DNA of 64,000 nt, from the NCBI GenBank assembly GCA_034401795.1, contig CM067366.1, positions 74,778,129-74,842,128 of the forward strand. The letters are read 5' to 3'. The notes under the pieces are model-generated. The model ran no database searches and had not been told where the DNA came from. It was given only the letters and a program-made list of their open reading frames with translations. Positions 11,001 through 22,200 of the stretch are shown piece by piece. The position numbers were made by a program, and so were the translations under genes. How positions within the stretch are numbered: position 1 is the stretch's first letter; every line of letters begins with the position of its first letter. The stretch is from Chaetoderma sp. LZ-2023a. Its lineage: Eukaryota; Mollusca; Caudofoveata; Chaetodermatida; Chaetodermatidae.

Positions 11001-12901
11001 GTGCGTTAGCACATGATACAAGTGCATTAAATCCACTCCAACTAGGGACTGTTTGTGTTTCTGTGGTCATCATGGGTACAAGATCTACCGCAAACAATTT
11101 TATTGGACACATTCGAACGATGGCCCATGCAAGATCCATGACTAATGCCTGTTCCTGGATTGAGCTATCACATTGGTACCAATCCTTCTTGACAGTGTCT
11201 ATGAACGCGGTCACAACTGGTCTTCTACCAAACACCCCACAATCAAGAATTCTGTTTTCAGTACCTGGTGCTGTCAAAGCCCTTCTCCTGACTGAGTGTT
11301 CAGCATGTATGACACGCTCTGGTCTTGGGCCAAATTGCATTCGTTGGAACATCACCATTGTCGCTGAGTGAGTTGTCTGTTTACCGTCTAAGGTTTCTTC
11401 AAGTATATCATTGTTATCAGCTGCTACTTGAACGAATGAGTTTGGAACAATGTTTGTTGGTATTACAACTCCATACCGTGTTGATTGAGCTAATACTTCA
11501 AGCGCCATACTAGTGTCAACTACCTCAATATCATCATAGGAAACGCTATGACCCATACGATTCAGAATGGTGCCAACTTGTTTTGAACCTGTAAGATGCC
11601 TCATTGTCATAGCGAGGCTTATGTGTTTTGGCATTTTCTTTCTCCAGTGTTATACACAATGCGCTATGTCTTGGCATATCATCATTACATGCCTCTCATC
11701 ACCTTCATTAGCACATTCTGATCTAACATTACCAAACTGCTCTGGTGCTAAATCTGCATTCGTGGTAACCCACCGCAGCAGCCAGTAGAGGCTTTGGGGA
11801 ATAATTTCCTTTGCTTTTGCGAGTGTCAGATTGTCAACATCAACTGGTTTAATGGTGATCCCCTCACAAGCCTCCAAATCTCCCTTCAAAATCTGCGCTG
11901 CGTGGAACAACGTGTGAACATCATTGCTAGTAGTATCAGTTGAGCCATGTGGCCTATCAGTATACGCTGATCTACCACCAGCTGCATTAATAACATCTTC
12001 TAAAGATATATCACTGGAATAAACAAGCTCGGGTTTGGAAGGGTTTAGCTGCTGGTGAAAAACGATTGAATCCTGAAAGTAGTTTTGTAATCGGCTTTTC
12101 AGTCTTTGGGAGCGGTAGTTGTCAGCAGTCACACCATTATTCTTTAGATAAAACTTGAATCGACTCAACAAATATGTCATGCTGTAAGCTTTTCCTGATA
12201 CAAGTCCAGACTCTATCTCTGCTACCAGCTCCGAGAATGATTGGGAGAACGAATCCTCATTCACAGTTTCTTGGTATGATTTATACATCACATTGCGCAT
12301 TGATACATACTGTGCACGGCATATTTCATGATATTTGGCTTCTGAAGCGATTAAATCTATGCCTCTTATATTGGTAAGCATTTCTGTATCCGCCATTTTC
12401 TCTGCTGCAATTTGTATGTTTTGGCATGCGGAAAATGTAGAAACTGAGAATAATTTCTTGACTTTCTTGTGAGTTTTCTTTTGGCAAAACATACACATTG
12501 CCCAGTTTATCGGGGATGATCTCGATCTTGCTGCTCTAGCCAAACTTGTCGATTCTTCTGGACTTTGTTTATCAAGAGGCATAGGAGTTGGTGGTGTCAT
12601 GGATCGTCTTTTCGCAAAGTTAATATTGTGCTTGCTTGTGTATTTAGCATAACAGTTTCTATTGCCACACGATATCCAGTTGTTTTAATTGATCAATATT
12701 TGAGTTAAGTCTTTCATAAACGTCATCCTCCCGGTGTTGGAAAGCCTCTATGAACTTTGAGATGCCGACTTCAGTGGCATTGCTAACAGTTTCGCTACTA
12801 TGTGCTTGACAAATAATACAGCGAGTCCATTGTGTCGTTTTGATACGCTTTGCTGGGAGAAGATGAAACGCTACTTCCTCGTCACAACTATCACTGTCCA
12901 T
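8089..12901 (-). pseudogene. Transposon protein: Cys/His fingers, PIN/XPG-like nuclease, CXC cluster
   Basis: Single intronless coding region of about 1,600 codons on the minus strand, starting MDSDSCDEEVAFHLLP at 12901. Parts in order: CIICQ..DDVYERL and VWHRNCY fingers (about 12830-12640); CMFCQKK and EAKYHEICRAQY fingers (about 12500-12300); a long central region of unknown fold (about 11634-9400, PKHISLAMTMRHLTGSKQV onwards); a PIN/XPG-like domain beginning VVDGMAIVQMV (about 9350) with VDIVFDRYDRLESLKAEERL (about 9210-9150), QSPDTDVAVLSI (about 8870) and LTGCDSTSALFG (about 8690); and a C-terminal CRCQKSACKR..CQCKANNLLC..CLC cluster (about 8245-8130) before an acidic tail. Acidic pairs in PDTD and GCD match XPG/FEN metal-binding blocks. 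Lesions: an extra base near 12655, an in-frame TAA at 11650-11652, and frame changes near 8935 and near 8625. I see no certain DDE triad. The same protein type is common as uncharacterised predicted proteins in invertebrates. Confidence 0.75.
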
Positions 12902-13566
12902 ATTTGCTTAATTGCTAGTTATATAGCACTTGTAATTATTTCGCAAATGTAATTAGTGTGTGTGCATATATATTAAATCAATACTAGGCTTTATTAATCA
13001 AGGCATGTATTAACAACCTTTCTCATGAATACAAATTCATAAAATGCCACTTGCATTCTTATTTGCTTTTCAAAAAAAGATTTGTATTTGAGAAAATGAG
13101 TGAATTAAACTTTCAGTTTACTTGTGATGTCAAATTACAAAATTACCCCGGAACAAGTGTTACAGGCATAATTTGAATTATATGTAGACAATGACAATGA
13201 GAGCGATGTCACGTGTAGTATTCATTTTAATTTGTTTTTCCGCACCGATTACCACCACATCCATCTGTCTCATTCCAACCACCATTACCTGGGTGCTTTG
13301 TCAACAGTGGTAAAGCTGGATATACAGATTCTATGATGGAGTTAGTATACATACATAAAATATAACCTTCACATTTCACCCTCGCCTTTGGTATATGCAT
13401 GCAAAATGTATGTTGGATATATGTTAGGTCGATATCCGTCTAAATATCATATATGGTGAATCTAATACGATATTACTTTGAGTTATGACACGATCATGCT
13501 TATATCGTTGTGCACTGTGGATACAGCCAAAGCCTAGACCCCCTATGCAAAGAAATCAGGATAACT
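12902..13566 (-). other. 5' non-coding part of the Academ-like element
   Basis: AT-rich DNA between the first transposon codon and the right inverted repeat. By position it should hold the minus-strand promoter. I see no clear TATA box or other motif I would defend. Confidence 0.45.
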
Positions 13567-13707
13567 AATTAGTGCTACCACAATTTGTTTGTACAACAGG
13601 GCTTAAAATGTGTGGGTCATGTCCCCCCAAGCCACAGCAAGTGTCAGACCTTCCGAATACTGGGTGTGCTACGTCACGATTCTGACCTAGCTTTAGCTCC
13701 TGGACTA
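13567..13707 (-). repeat. Right terminal inverted repeat of the Academ-like element
   Basis: Runs from TTAGTGCTACCACAATTTG to TGGACTA. It shares a 16-bp core (GAATACTGGGTGTGCTAC) with the reverse complement of the left end. The flanking GAA at 13708-13710 repeats 7591-7593. Confidence 0.85.
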
Positions 13708-13710
13708 GAA

Positions 13711-13784
13711 AGGATTAATATCTCTTTTAGTCATATTAATGATAATAATGATTGCCTCAAGGATGTTGGTGGTGGTGGTGGTGG

Positions 13785-13828
<44 letters not shown>

Positions 13829-14280
13829 GTGGTGGTGATTATGATGATGGTTGTTGTGATGATAATGTAGGTGGTGATGATGATAATGATGATGATTATT
13901 ATAGTTGTCATGGTAATGTTGGTGGTGATGGTGGTGGTAATGATGATGGTGGGGGCGGTAGTGATGATTGTTGTGATGATAATGGTGGTGGTGATGATGA
14001 ATGATGATGATGATTATAATTGTCATGATGATGATGATGATGATGATGATGACTATCATAATGATGATGGCGACTGTCATGTTGTTGGTACTAACGATAC
14101 TTTGACAAAGCCAAAGATTTATGTATATAACTTTAAATTATTATTTAGATGATAATTTACTTCATTATAACAATGTCCTATCATATATCGTGTATAACTC
14201 TCAAATCACTCACGAGACACCTTATTATCCAGATTTCTTCAAAATTCCTAATATCCCAATCAGATGTACCACTGACATGA
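13711..14280 (+). other. LINE linker with (GGT)n/(GAT)n microsatellite
   Basis: The LINE resumes with AGG ATT AAT ATC TCT. From about 13767 to 14075 there is a compound GGT/GAT microsatellite that encodes Gly and Asp runs in one frame and His or Met runs in others. LINE sequence then leads into the endonuclease part. The microsatellite probably expanded after insertion, since it is not expected in a functional ORF. Confidence 0.8.
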
Positions 14281-14980
14281 CTGATGCAAACAATCATGAA
14301 ACATCGTCATTCATGTCTTTGAACTTATCCAAGAAGGGCCTCAGTGTGATTCATTTAAACATTAACCATATTCTACAGAAATTGATATATTTGGGATATC
14401 TGAAAAATTCTTAATGCCTAATATCAGACGAGACATGATCCAAATTAGTGGCTATCAGGCAGTAAGAAAAGATCGAACTAAAAACAAAGGTGGTGGGTTT
14501 CTTGTATGCATATCAAATAACATACAATACTCAAGAAGAAAGGATTTAGAATCAGATGACGTTGAAACAATATGGATAGAGATACGAGTTTGTAGCAAAT
14601 CACACTTAATTGGATTTATCTACCGTCCTCCAGATTCACCTGTACATTGGTATGTTGAATTTCAGGACATGTTTGAACGAGTCTACTCTCAAAATAAAGA
14701 TATAACTCTTTTAGATTTTAATACTGACGTTGTACATGACCAAAATGGAAAATGGCATAATATTGTTGATCAGTTTTCTTTAAAACAAATAGTAAAAGAA
14801 TCTACTCGTCTTACAGCAACATCAAGCAGACTTATCGAACACATCTATGTTACTAATGAAAGAAATATAGCAAATTCACATGTACCAACATTAGCACTCA
14901 GTGATCACTACCCCATATGTGTAACAATAAAGAGTAAGAAACACAATCTAAAATATCACCATGACACAATCACATATATA
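14281..14980 (+). pseudogene. LINE ORF2, APE-type endonuclease domain
   Basis: Begins with KGLSVIHLNINHILQKL, the N-terminal strand of LINE endonucleases. It loses frame near 14375 and continues as GISEKFLMPN, then GGGFLVCISNNIQ, IGFIYRPPDSP, LLDFNTDV, LIEHIYVTNE and ALSDHYPICV. These are the expected blocks of an exonuclease/endonuclease/phosphatase fold that nicks target DNA; the SDH histidine is present. The usual GDFN block reads LDFN, losing the glycine. The domain is cut by the Tc1 element at 14980 and continues at 16640 in frame (TITY / RSTKHFNEE). Confidence 0.85.
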
Positions 14981-15004
14981 CACCTGTGCAAAAGTTAAGC
15001 ACCA
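14981..15004 (+). repeat. Left Tc1 terminal inverted repeat
   Basis: Perfect 24-bp complement of 16614-16637. Similarity stops right after the 24 bases. Confidence 0.92.
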
Positions 15005-15302
15005 CCCTATTTTTACGCACATGCGAGGGTATATTCATGTGCTATGAAGAAAGCAATAGCATAAACATTTATGTACCCATCCATCTTAGTGCAAGAGGTA
15101 ATAATGCAACTAGAGGAATGCTGATTATGATGGTGGGGAAACACTGTATGTTTTTGTTTGAACTTGAAAACGAGGCCTGAATATGGTTACGTTGACACAA
15201 CTGACAACTATTGCCCTACAGTTGACACACGTGGCTAGATTGTCATTAATGGTGTCTGAAAACGAAGTTTAACATCTGTGCACGAGTTTGAGACTGTCAT
15301 TA

Positions 15303-16328
15303 TTAATACCGGGTATATCCACCTTGTGCCTGGATGACGGCCTGGACACGACGTCTCATGCTGGTCACCAACCGACTGATACGCCATTGTGGTATTCGTT
15401 GCCATTCAAGATGGAGTGCGTCTGTTAATTCCTGTAGGTTCTGCACAGGAGGATCCCTCCTTCTCACCATGTTTCCCAGAATGTCCCAGATATGCTCAAT
15501 AGGGTTCATGTCAGGGCTCCTTGCTGGCCATGGTAGGGTTTCGATGGCATTCTGGCGGAGGTATTCATGCACAGCTCTAGCATGATGTGGTCGGGCGTTG
15601 TCATCCATGAATATAGGGTGGGTTCCAGGTGCATGATTTACAAAATGAGGGACCACAACTCTATCCAGTATGGAATCTTGATATCTTTGTCCATTTAGTG
15701 TTCCAGGTACAGTCAACAGATCCAGCTTACAATCAAATGAGATGCACCCCCATATCATAACGGAACCTCCACCAAATGGAACTTCTTCCATGATGTTACG
15801 TTGGTCGTACGCCGTGCGGCTGTACCTCCATACACGAGTTCGACCATCTGTGGCATGAAGCAAGAACCGACTTTCATCGGACCAGTGTACCCGTCTCCAG
15901 GATCTCATGTTCCAGTGTCTTCTTTCGTTGCACCACCTCAGACGCTCCTCTTTGTGGTGTGCAGTGAGGAGAGGACGTCTGACAGGTCTCCTAGCTTTCA
16001 TGCCAGCAGCATACAGTCTCCTTTTGACGGTAGACATTGACACTCTATTGCGCGTTTCCCATTGCTGGCTGAGCACTCTGCTGTTGGTGAATGGAGATCT
16101 CCTAACAAGGCGTACTAGGGCTCGATCATCACGGGCAGTAGTCTTCTTCGGTCTTCCAGATCTAGGCCTGTCCTTCACCTCGTTAGTTTGCCCATGTTTT
16201 GCAATCAAACGACTGATTACAGTATGGTTAATGTTCAGCTGTCTGCCAATCTCTCTGCATGACATACCAGTGGTATGCATGCCTATGATTTGCCATTTCA
16301 CACGATCACTTAACCTTCGTCTTGCCAT
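15303..16328 (-). CDS. Tc1 transposase, 341 aa
   Basis: Cut-and-paste transposase acting in the nucleus at the element's own inverted repeats. It opens MARRRLSDRVKWQIIGMHTT. Residues 1-110 hold a paired-type two-part helix-turn-helix domain (CREIGRQLNINHTVISRLI, then RPRSGRPKKTT, a GRPR-like hook, and a second HTH). The catalytic core has WSDESRF, MDDNARPHHA and PARSPDMNPIEHIWD, with exactly 34 residues between the second Asp and the Glu, so DD34E. Length is normal for Tc1 (about 340). The basic stretches PKKTT and RRRLSDR may serve nuclear import. All key residues are present and the frame is intact, so this copy could still make protein; whether it is transcribed cannot be read from the sequence. 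Confidence 0.93.
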   Translation of the reverse strand: MARRRLSDRVKWQIIGMHTTGMSCREIGRQLNINHTVISRLIAKHGQTNEVKDRPRSGRPKKTTARDDRALVRLVRRSPFTNSRVLSQQWETRNRVSMSTVKRRLYAAGMKARRPVRRPLLTAHHKEERLRWCNERRHWNMRSWRRVHWSDESRFLLHATDGRTRVWRYSRTAYDQRNIMEEVPFGGGSVMIWGCISFDCKLDLLTVPGTLNGQRYQDSILDRVVVPHFVNHAPGTHPIFMDDNARPHHARAVHEYLRQNAIETLPWPARSPDMNPIEHIWDILGNMVRRRDPPVQNLQELTDALHLEWQRIPQWRISRLVTSMRRRVQAVIQAQGGYTRY

Positions 16329-16613
16329 AGCGGTTCACAATCAAGAGCTAATTCTCTCTGTACAAATAAACCACGGTCATGAACACAAAATTCCTAATCT
16401 TGTCGCCTAAATCTGTATGTAATGTTCTACACCTCAAACTGGACTTTTACATAACTGAACACGTGTGCTGTTTCCCGCCACGCACGGACATCAAGCGGCG
16501 TGAAGTCATGCATGCATGTGCATTTCGTACTTGGAATTATGTCAGCTAATGCGGGGACAAAAAGTATGGCAGCCTAGTTGTACCATCATGTTTCTACGTG
16601 CTATTGTTTTTGC

Positions 16614-16637
16614 TGGTGCTTAACTTTTGCACAGGTG
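16614..16637 (-). repeat. Right Tc1 terminal inverted repeat
   Basis: Perfect 24-bp complement of 14981-15004, followed by the TA duplication at 16638-16639. Confidence 0.92.
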
Positions 16638-16639
16638 TA

Positions 16640-18773
16640 TAGATCAACAAAGCATTTTAATGAGGAATTATTTCTATATTATCTTTCTAGGCAACCAAGG
16701 AATAATATAGCCACATTTACAGACCCTAATCAAGCTGCTGAATACTGGAACTCACTATTTCATGATACACTGAATTTATGTGCTCCGATGCGACAACGTA
16801 GAGTAAAGCGCTTGCAAAAACCTCAATGGCTAAATGAAGATATTTTGCATGCGATGAAAATGAGAGACTCAGAATATCAAAAACAAAATGGAGAACAATA
16901 TAGATATTGGCGAAACAAAGTTAATGGACTTATAACAAAAGCCAAATGCAAAAACGTTAAACAAATGCTTGAAAAACACCAGGACACACCACAGGCAATA
17001 TGGAAGGTAATGAAAATGCTCAAGCCTAATTATAATGACACATCTGGAATTGATAACTTAAATGTAGATGGAAGACTAATTAGTAACCGCTCTGATATAT
17101 CGGAACATTTTAATAATTTATTTGTTAATGTCGCAAAAAATCTTAACCTGCCAATCATCCATAATTCGTCTGATTATCTCAATAAATTAAAAAATGTGAT
17201 TGAGAGCAAACTTCCTACTAATGCAGAATACTTTATACCTTATATTACTATGCATTTTGTTTTCAAACAACTATCTACTCTCAATACAAATAAGGCTACA
17301 GGGCTTGATAACATAAGTGCTCACTTCCTAAAACTCTCAGCTTCAGTTATTGCGCAATCGTTAACTCAGTTAATAAATCTAAGCATCAGCACCTCAACCT
17401 TCCCAGACTGCTGGAAGATGGCTAAAGTCTTTCCATTACACAAGTCTGCTCTAAAGACTGATGCAAAAAATTATAGACCCATATCCATTCTTCCAGTAAT
17501 ATCAAAAATATATGAATGTCATGTTTACAATGCACTCTATGATTACTTGACACAATATGAATTACTGTCTCCCTATCAGTCAGGTTTCAGGCCAAAACAC
17601 TCCTGTGAAACTGCTTTGCTGAACCTGGTAGAACAATGGCGAAAGTCTCTGAATGACAAGCTCACTGTTGGTAATATAATGATCGACCTAACAAATGCTT
17701 TTGATTTAATGGACCATGATCTTTTACTTAAAAAGGCTGCCATCTATCAACTAAATCCCGAGGCCATTGGCTGGTTACAATCATATCTCACTCATCGTAG
17801 ACAATGTGGGCCATTGGAAATAAGGTGTCTCATCCAAAAAACATAGTTTCCGGTGTTCCACAAGGCTCTATTTTAGGGCCCTTGTTATTTGTTCTATTTA
17901 TCAATGATTTACCGCTTATTGCTACTAATTACACCCTAAATATGTATGCAGATGATACAACAATTCATACTGCTAAGAAATGTGTTCAGGAACTTGGTAC
18001 TTCATTACAGGATGCTCTCTTAGATGTTGCTAATTGGTGCAGTGCGAATAAGATGTTAATCAATAGCAAGAAAACAAAAGCTTTATTCATATGTAATCAC
18101 GGTAAAATAGAATCAGACACTGATGTCATGCTCCAGCTAAATAATGCCACATTAGAACAAGTCAGTAACTTCAAACTCTTAGGCGTGCGTGTTGATTGTA
18201 ATTTAAAATGGAAAACACACATAGATAATTTATGTAGAAAAATAGCTGGACTATTAGCTTTCATGCGAAATAGTATTAAATTAATGAACCAAATATGTCG
18301 AATCATGTATTATAAAGCTTATATCCTTCCACACTTGAATTACTGTCTTACTGTTTGGGGTAACTGCCCTAAAACGGAATCTGACAGACTACTGAAACTT
18401 AAAAAAAGAGCAGCAAGACTTATTCTTGATGCAAATAAAGACACACCTAGTGCAGACCTGTTTCAGCGATGAAAATGGCTTCCATTTTCTGATTTAACAT
18501 ATATTCGCACTGCAACAATGGTATACATGTCTCTAAATGACCAGACACCACAGTATCTAAGAGATATGTTTAAATATACATCAGAGGTACATAGTCGGTC
18601 ACTCAAATCTGTAACAAATTCTAACCTATATATGCCCATGTCTAAAACTGAGATTTAGAAGAATGGCTTTGCTTGTACGGGCACAAAAATTTGGAACAGC
18701 CTACCCATTAATGTACGTGAAGCAACCTCACTAGCAGCTTTCACATTTGAGCTTCGGGCCCACGTAGCCAGAT
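16640..18773 (+). pseudogene. LINE ORF2, reverse transcriptase domain and C-terminus
   Basis: Reverse transcriptase of the LINE. Visible blocks: KATGLDNISAHFLK, NYRPISILPVISKIYE, PYQSGFRPKHSCETAL, motif A NIMIDLTNAFDLMDHDLL, motif B VPQGSILGPLLFVLFINDLP, motif C MYADDTTIH with both aspartates, then GVRVDCNLKWKTHI, MYYKAYILPHLNYC and a C-terminal WNSLPINVREATSLAAF segment typical of CR1/Jockey ORF2. Lesions: a frame change near 17805, a TGA at 18470 and a TAG near 18656. These are the only clear breaks in this half, so the copy is old but not ancient. Confidence 0.9.
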
Positions 18774-19237
18774 AATATATTATTTAATTTACTGTATTGT
18801 AGTCCATCTTTTATCATAGGCTACTGTATAAACCTTTGGATTTGTTTTGTACACTAACTCATACCCATTTGTATCTGTATTATTATTATTATTTTATTTT
18901 CAAAGCGGGTGGCGGGGTGGATTATGCTTTTTGCATCTGGTTTACGATTAATAACTTCCGTTATAATGCATGGATTTATTTCAAATTTGTTATGTCAACT
19001 CCTGATGCCATGCCCTCGGTGGGTGGGTGGGTGGGGGAGCATGTAATGTACATCATCTAGTTGTTGTATATATCTGTATCATACTCTTGTATAGATAGTT
19101 TATATATCTGATTGTAAATATATTCAAACTGTAAATAGTTGAGGGCCTCGGGGAAGAACAGTTATTTGTACTGATCGAGTTTACTGTACCCTCTATAAAT
19201 AAAGATATTATTATATTATTATTATTATTATTATTAC
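18774..19237 (+). other. LINE 3' untranslated region and TTA-repeat tail
   Basis: Non-coding end of the LINE. It holds a GGGTGGGTGGGTGGGG tract at about 19019 and AATAAAGATATTATTA at 19197, followed by ATT repeats to 19237. A short microsatellite tail is normal for CR1/L2-type LINEs. Confidence 0.8.
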
Positions 19238-19239
19238 AC

Positions 19240-22200
19240 CCTAGCGAAAAAGATGAGATGTGCTCGGGAAATAGTATTTAGATTGTTTCGTTAAAATGGT
19301 TATATTCCTAACAAAGGAAGCTGCCGAAGTAAAAAGTGGTAAAAGTCGACTCAGATTTCCACCCAGCGACTTGCATAACATCGTCCAAGGATGAGGGCAA
19401 ATAAAGCAAATGAGGTAGAGATCCCACGAACAGCATGAGCTTTAATGTGGGCTAATTGAATTTCACCAGAGGAAGCAATCTTATAGCAAATTCGAATAGT
19501 ATCACAGATCCATCTTGCAATAGTAGACTTAGAGACAGGCCTGGCTACCTCCTCCGCATACGGAACCCATAAATGGGAAAGATCTGATCTTTTAAAATCG
19601 GTACAACGTTTATAAGCCTTTAAAACTCGGACCGGACACCAGAATCTATCAGATGGCAAAAAAGACGTTAAAGATTAAGGATAATCATCTTAGCTGGGTG
19701 ACGGTTAGATTGAGATTTAGATAAAAAAATCCCTTCTGGGATAAAGAACTAAACCATCCCCAGATTCGATAAATCTATCTTTCCCAGCGGAAAGAGCATG
19801 AATCTCAGATCTTGTCCTGGCCGAAGTAGATGGAACTACAAAAACAGCCTTTAACGACAAAAGTTCAAGGCTAATGGATCCCATTGGTTCAAAATGATTA
19901 CCCGCTAACACGAAGAACCAATGCCAAATTCCAAGCGGTTAAGGGCTTAGCCACTGGAGGACAATTATTGCCCAAACGTCTGATAAGCCATTTAAAATCT
20001 TAGTATCTTTGACATCGGCATTTAAGGCACGGAAGAGAAACCAAGGAGAATCTATACCCTTTAACAGTTTTATCTGACAATTGCAGAGAATCTAAAAGAT
20101 AAGAAAGAAAGTCTAACACCTGGGATATAAAAACTGAATCGGCCACGAAACCATTATTGGAGCACCATTCTCCAAAACTTTAAGGTGATCTTGTAAACAC
20201 ATCTGGTTGACTCTCTCCTGGATGAGTCGAGAATTTCCTGAGATCTTGGGAAAATGGGATCTGAGGGATCGGACGCTCAATATTTTCCAGACACACCGGC
20301 TGAAGATTTCCGGATTGGAATGAAAACACTTGCCTCTGACTTGAGAAGGAAGATCTGGGGACGCTGGAAGAAGGCGAAGAAAGTCCACCGGAAGATCGAG
20401 GTCTACAACCCATATCCTCTTCAGTCCGAATGGAGCTATTAAAAGAACTTCGCAGACCTGATCCTTGACATTCTTCAGAACCAACGGGATAAGAGTCGTT
20501 AGAGGGAATGAAAACACTTGCCTCTGACTTGAGAAGGAAGCTCTGGGGACGCTGGAAGAAGGCGAAGAAAGTCCACCGGAAGATCGAGGTCTACAACCCA
20601 TATCCTCTTCAGTCCGAATGGAGCTATTAAAAGAACTTCGCAGACCTGATCCTTGACATTCTTCAGAACCAACGGGATAAGAGTCGTTGGAGGGAACGCA
20701 TAAGCTGGCATCCATGTCCAAGACTGAGACAGGGCGTCCACAGACAGGGCCTGACTGTCTGGAAAAGGAGACATGAAAGAGGAGATCTGGGCATTTAGAG
20801 AGGTTACACAAAGATGTACGTGGGGATGACCCAGAAGATGGAAAATTGGCTTAGCAACCGACTTCTTTAACTGCCACTCCGTGTGAACAAATTCCTTGGC
20901 CTTGAAAACTGGTCCGCAAGAAAGTTCAACCTGCCTGGGACATGGCTTGCAATGAGAAAGATCTGATTCTTGTGGCACCACAGGTTACAAATTTCCATAC
21001 AAAGAAGAGAAGACCTCGTTGACCCCTGCCTGTTGATGTAAGAGATCACTGTGGAATTGTTTGATTGATTCAAAATTTTGAGTCCCTTCACCCATTTTGA
21101 CCACATGAGGAGAGCCTTCTTGACAGCCCACAGCTCCAAGACATTGATATGGGCTGCCGACTCCTCCAAGGATCAAAGACCGGAAATTGACAGGGAGTCT
21201 CAGACTGCTCCCCACACCTCCTGGGAAGCGTCTGTGAAGATAATCTCCTGTGGAGGAGACTTTACCAACGCAACACCTTTTAGAAGCAGAGAGCGATCCC
21301 TCCAGAAATCCAAATGAGGAATCACATGGTTTCTAATAGGAATCTGACAGTAAATGGAATGAACTGACTGCTTCCAAAGGAACATCAGATACATCCGAAA
21401 AGGTCTTCTCATCAGCGCCACCCAGGGAATGACGTTTTCGACGCTGACCATCAATCCTAGAATTCTGAGGAAGAATCTTGCTTTGACACAGAGAGAGGAT
21501 GCCAGAATATGCATTGCAAACAAGATTGCTTCTACTCGAGCCTCTGAAGGAAAGATTAGACCTTGAGACAGATCGAATGAGACGCCTAGGTGGGCAAAAA
21601 CTTTAGAAGGAACGAGGCTTGAATTTTGAAGATTTAATATCCACCCTAAACTGCAAGAAAGACTGCAAACCTCTGGAATAATGGCTGCAAGAATTAAGGA
21701 AGACTGCTTTTATTAACCAGTCATCTATATAAATGTGAGACCAGATGGGTATTAAATAGAAAGGTAAGCTGTGGTCAGGCCAAAGGGCATGGCTTGAAAT
21801 TGCCATACCCGACCCTTGTAAGTGAATCACATTAACTTCCAAAAGGAAGGGTGGATAAGAACATGGAAATAGGCGTCCTTAATAGGATATCGATTGAAGC
21901 GGTCCACATGCCTGGGTCTAAGCGTGCAATAATCTGGGAAATGGTCTCCAAATTGAATTAGGGGTGAGAATAAGATTTAATTTCTTCAGGTTGATAATAG
22001 GACACCAACCCCTGTCTTCTTTGAGACTAAGAAAATTGTGGAACAGTATCCCGGGTCTACTTTCCACAGAGGAAAACTCACCAGTTTCAGGAAATGTGTA
22101 TATATCCCGGACATATGTATTGTGTAATGTTTGACATAGACTGTATATGTTTGTCTATACTGAAAAGATTCAATTGATATAGAGAAAGTATGGATAAGTA

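Larger units (their letters stand above)
7594..13707 (-). mobile_element. Academ-like DNA transposon with XPG/PIN-type nuclease, 6.1 kb
   Basis: Complete DNA transposon inside the LINE. The ends read TAGTCC..GGACTA and belong to inverted repeats of about 145 bp (7594-7743 and 13567-13707). A direct GAA duplication flanks it (7591-7593 and 13708-13710). The LINE frame reads through when one GAA is removed together with the element (..Q S T E / R I N I..). It encodes one large minus-strand protein. A 3-bp duplication, terminal inverted repeats, an XPG-like nuclease domain and a Cys-rich cluster fit the Academ superfamily, which is known for 3-4-bp duplications and for XPG-nuclease and Cys8 domains. 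No helicase domain was recognised. The protein is broken about four times, so the copy is not active. It is younger than the LINE. Confidence 0.7.
14981..16637 (-). mobile_element. Tc1-family DNA transposon, apparently intact
   Basis: Element of 1,657 bp with perfect 24-bp inverted ends starting CACCTGTGCAAAAGTTAAGC (14981-15004 and 16614-16637), flanked by TA at 14979-14980 and 16638-16639 as expected for Tc1/mariner. It contains one uninterrupted transposase. It sits in the LINE ORF2 and is therefore younger than the LINE. Perfect ends and an open frame suggest a recent arrival. Confidence 0.93.
5147..19237 (+). mobile_element. CR1/L2-like LINE, host of two nested transposons
   Basis: Non-LTR retrotransposon on the plus strand, antisense to the TRPM gene. 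In order: ORF1 with an SGNH-hydrolase-like region and two CCHC knuckles (5147-7215), a linker, ORF2 with an APE-type endonuclease (14281-14980) and reverse transcriptase (16640-18773), a 3' untranslated region and a (TTA)n tail (about 19199-19237). An esterase-like ORF1 together with this ORF2 type fits the CR1/L2 group of the Jockey superfamily; the exact clade is not decided. It is interrupted by an Academ-like element (7594-13707) and a Tc1 element (14981-16637). Without them it is about 6.3 kb. It is dead: ORF1 and ORF2 both carry stops and frame changes. Confidence 0.85.

Noticed and set aside
13705-14080. Poly-His, poly-Ile/Met and poly-Asp open frames
   Set aside because: All are by-products of the GGT/GAT microsatellite.
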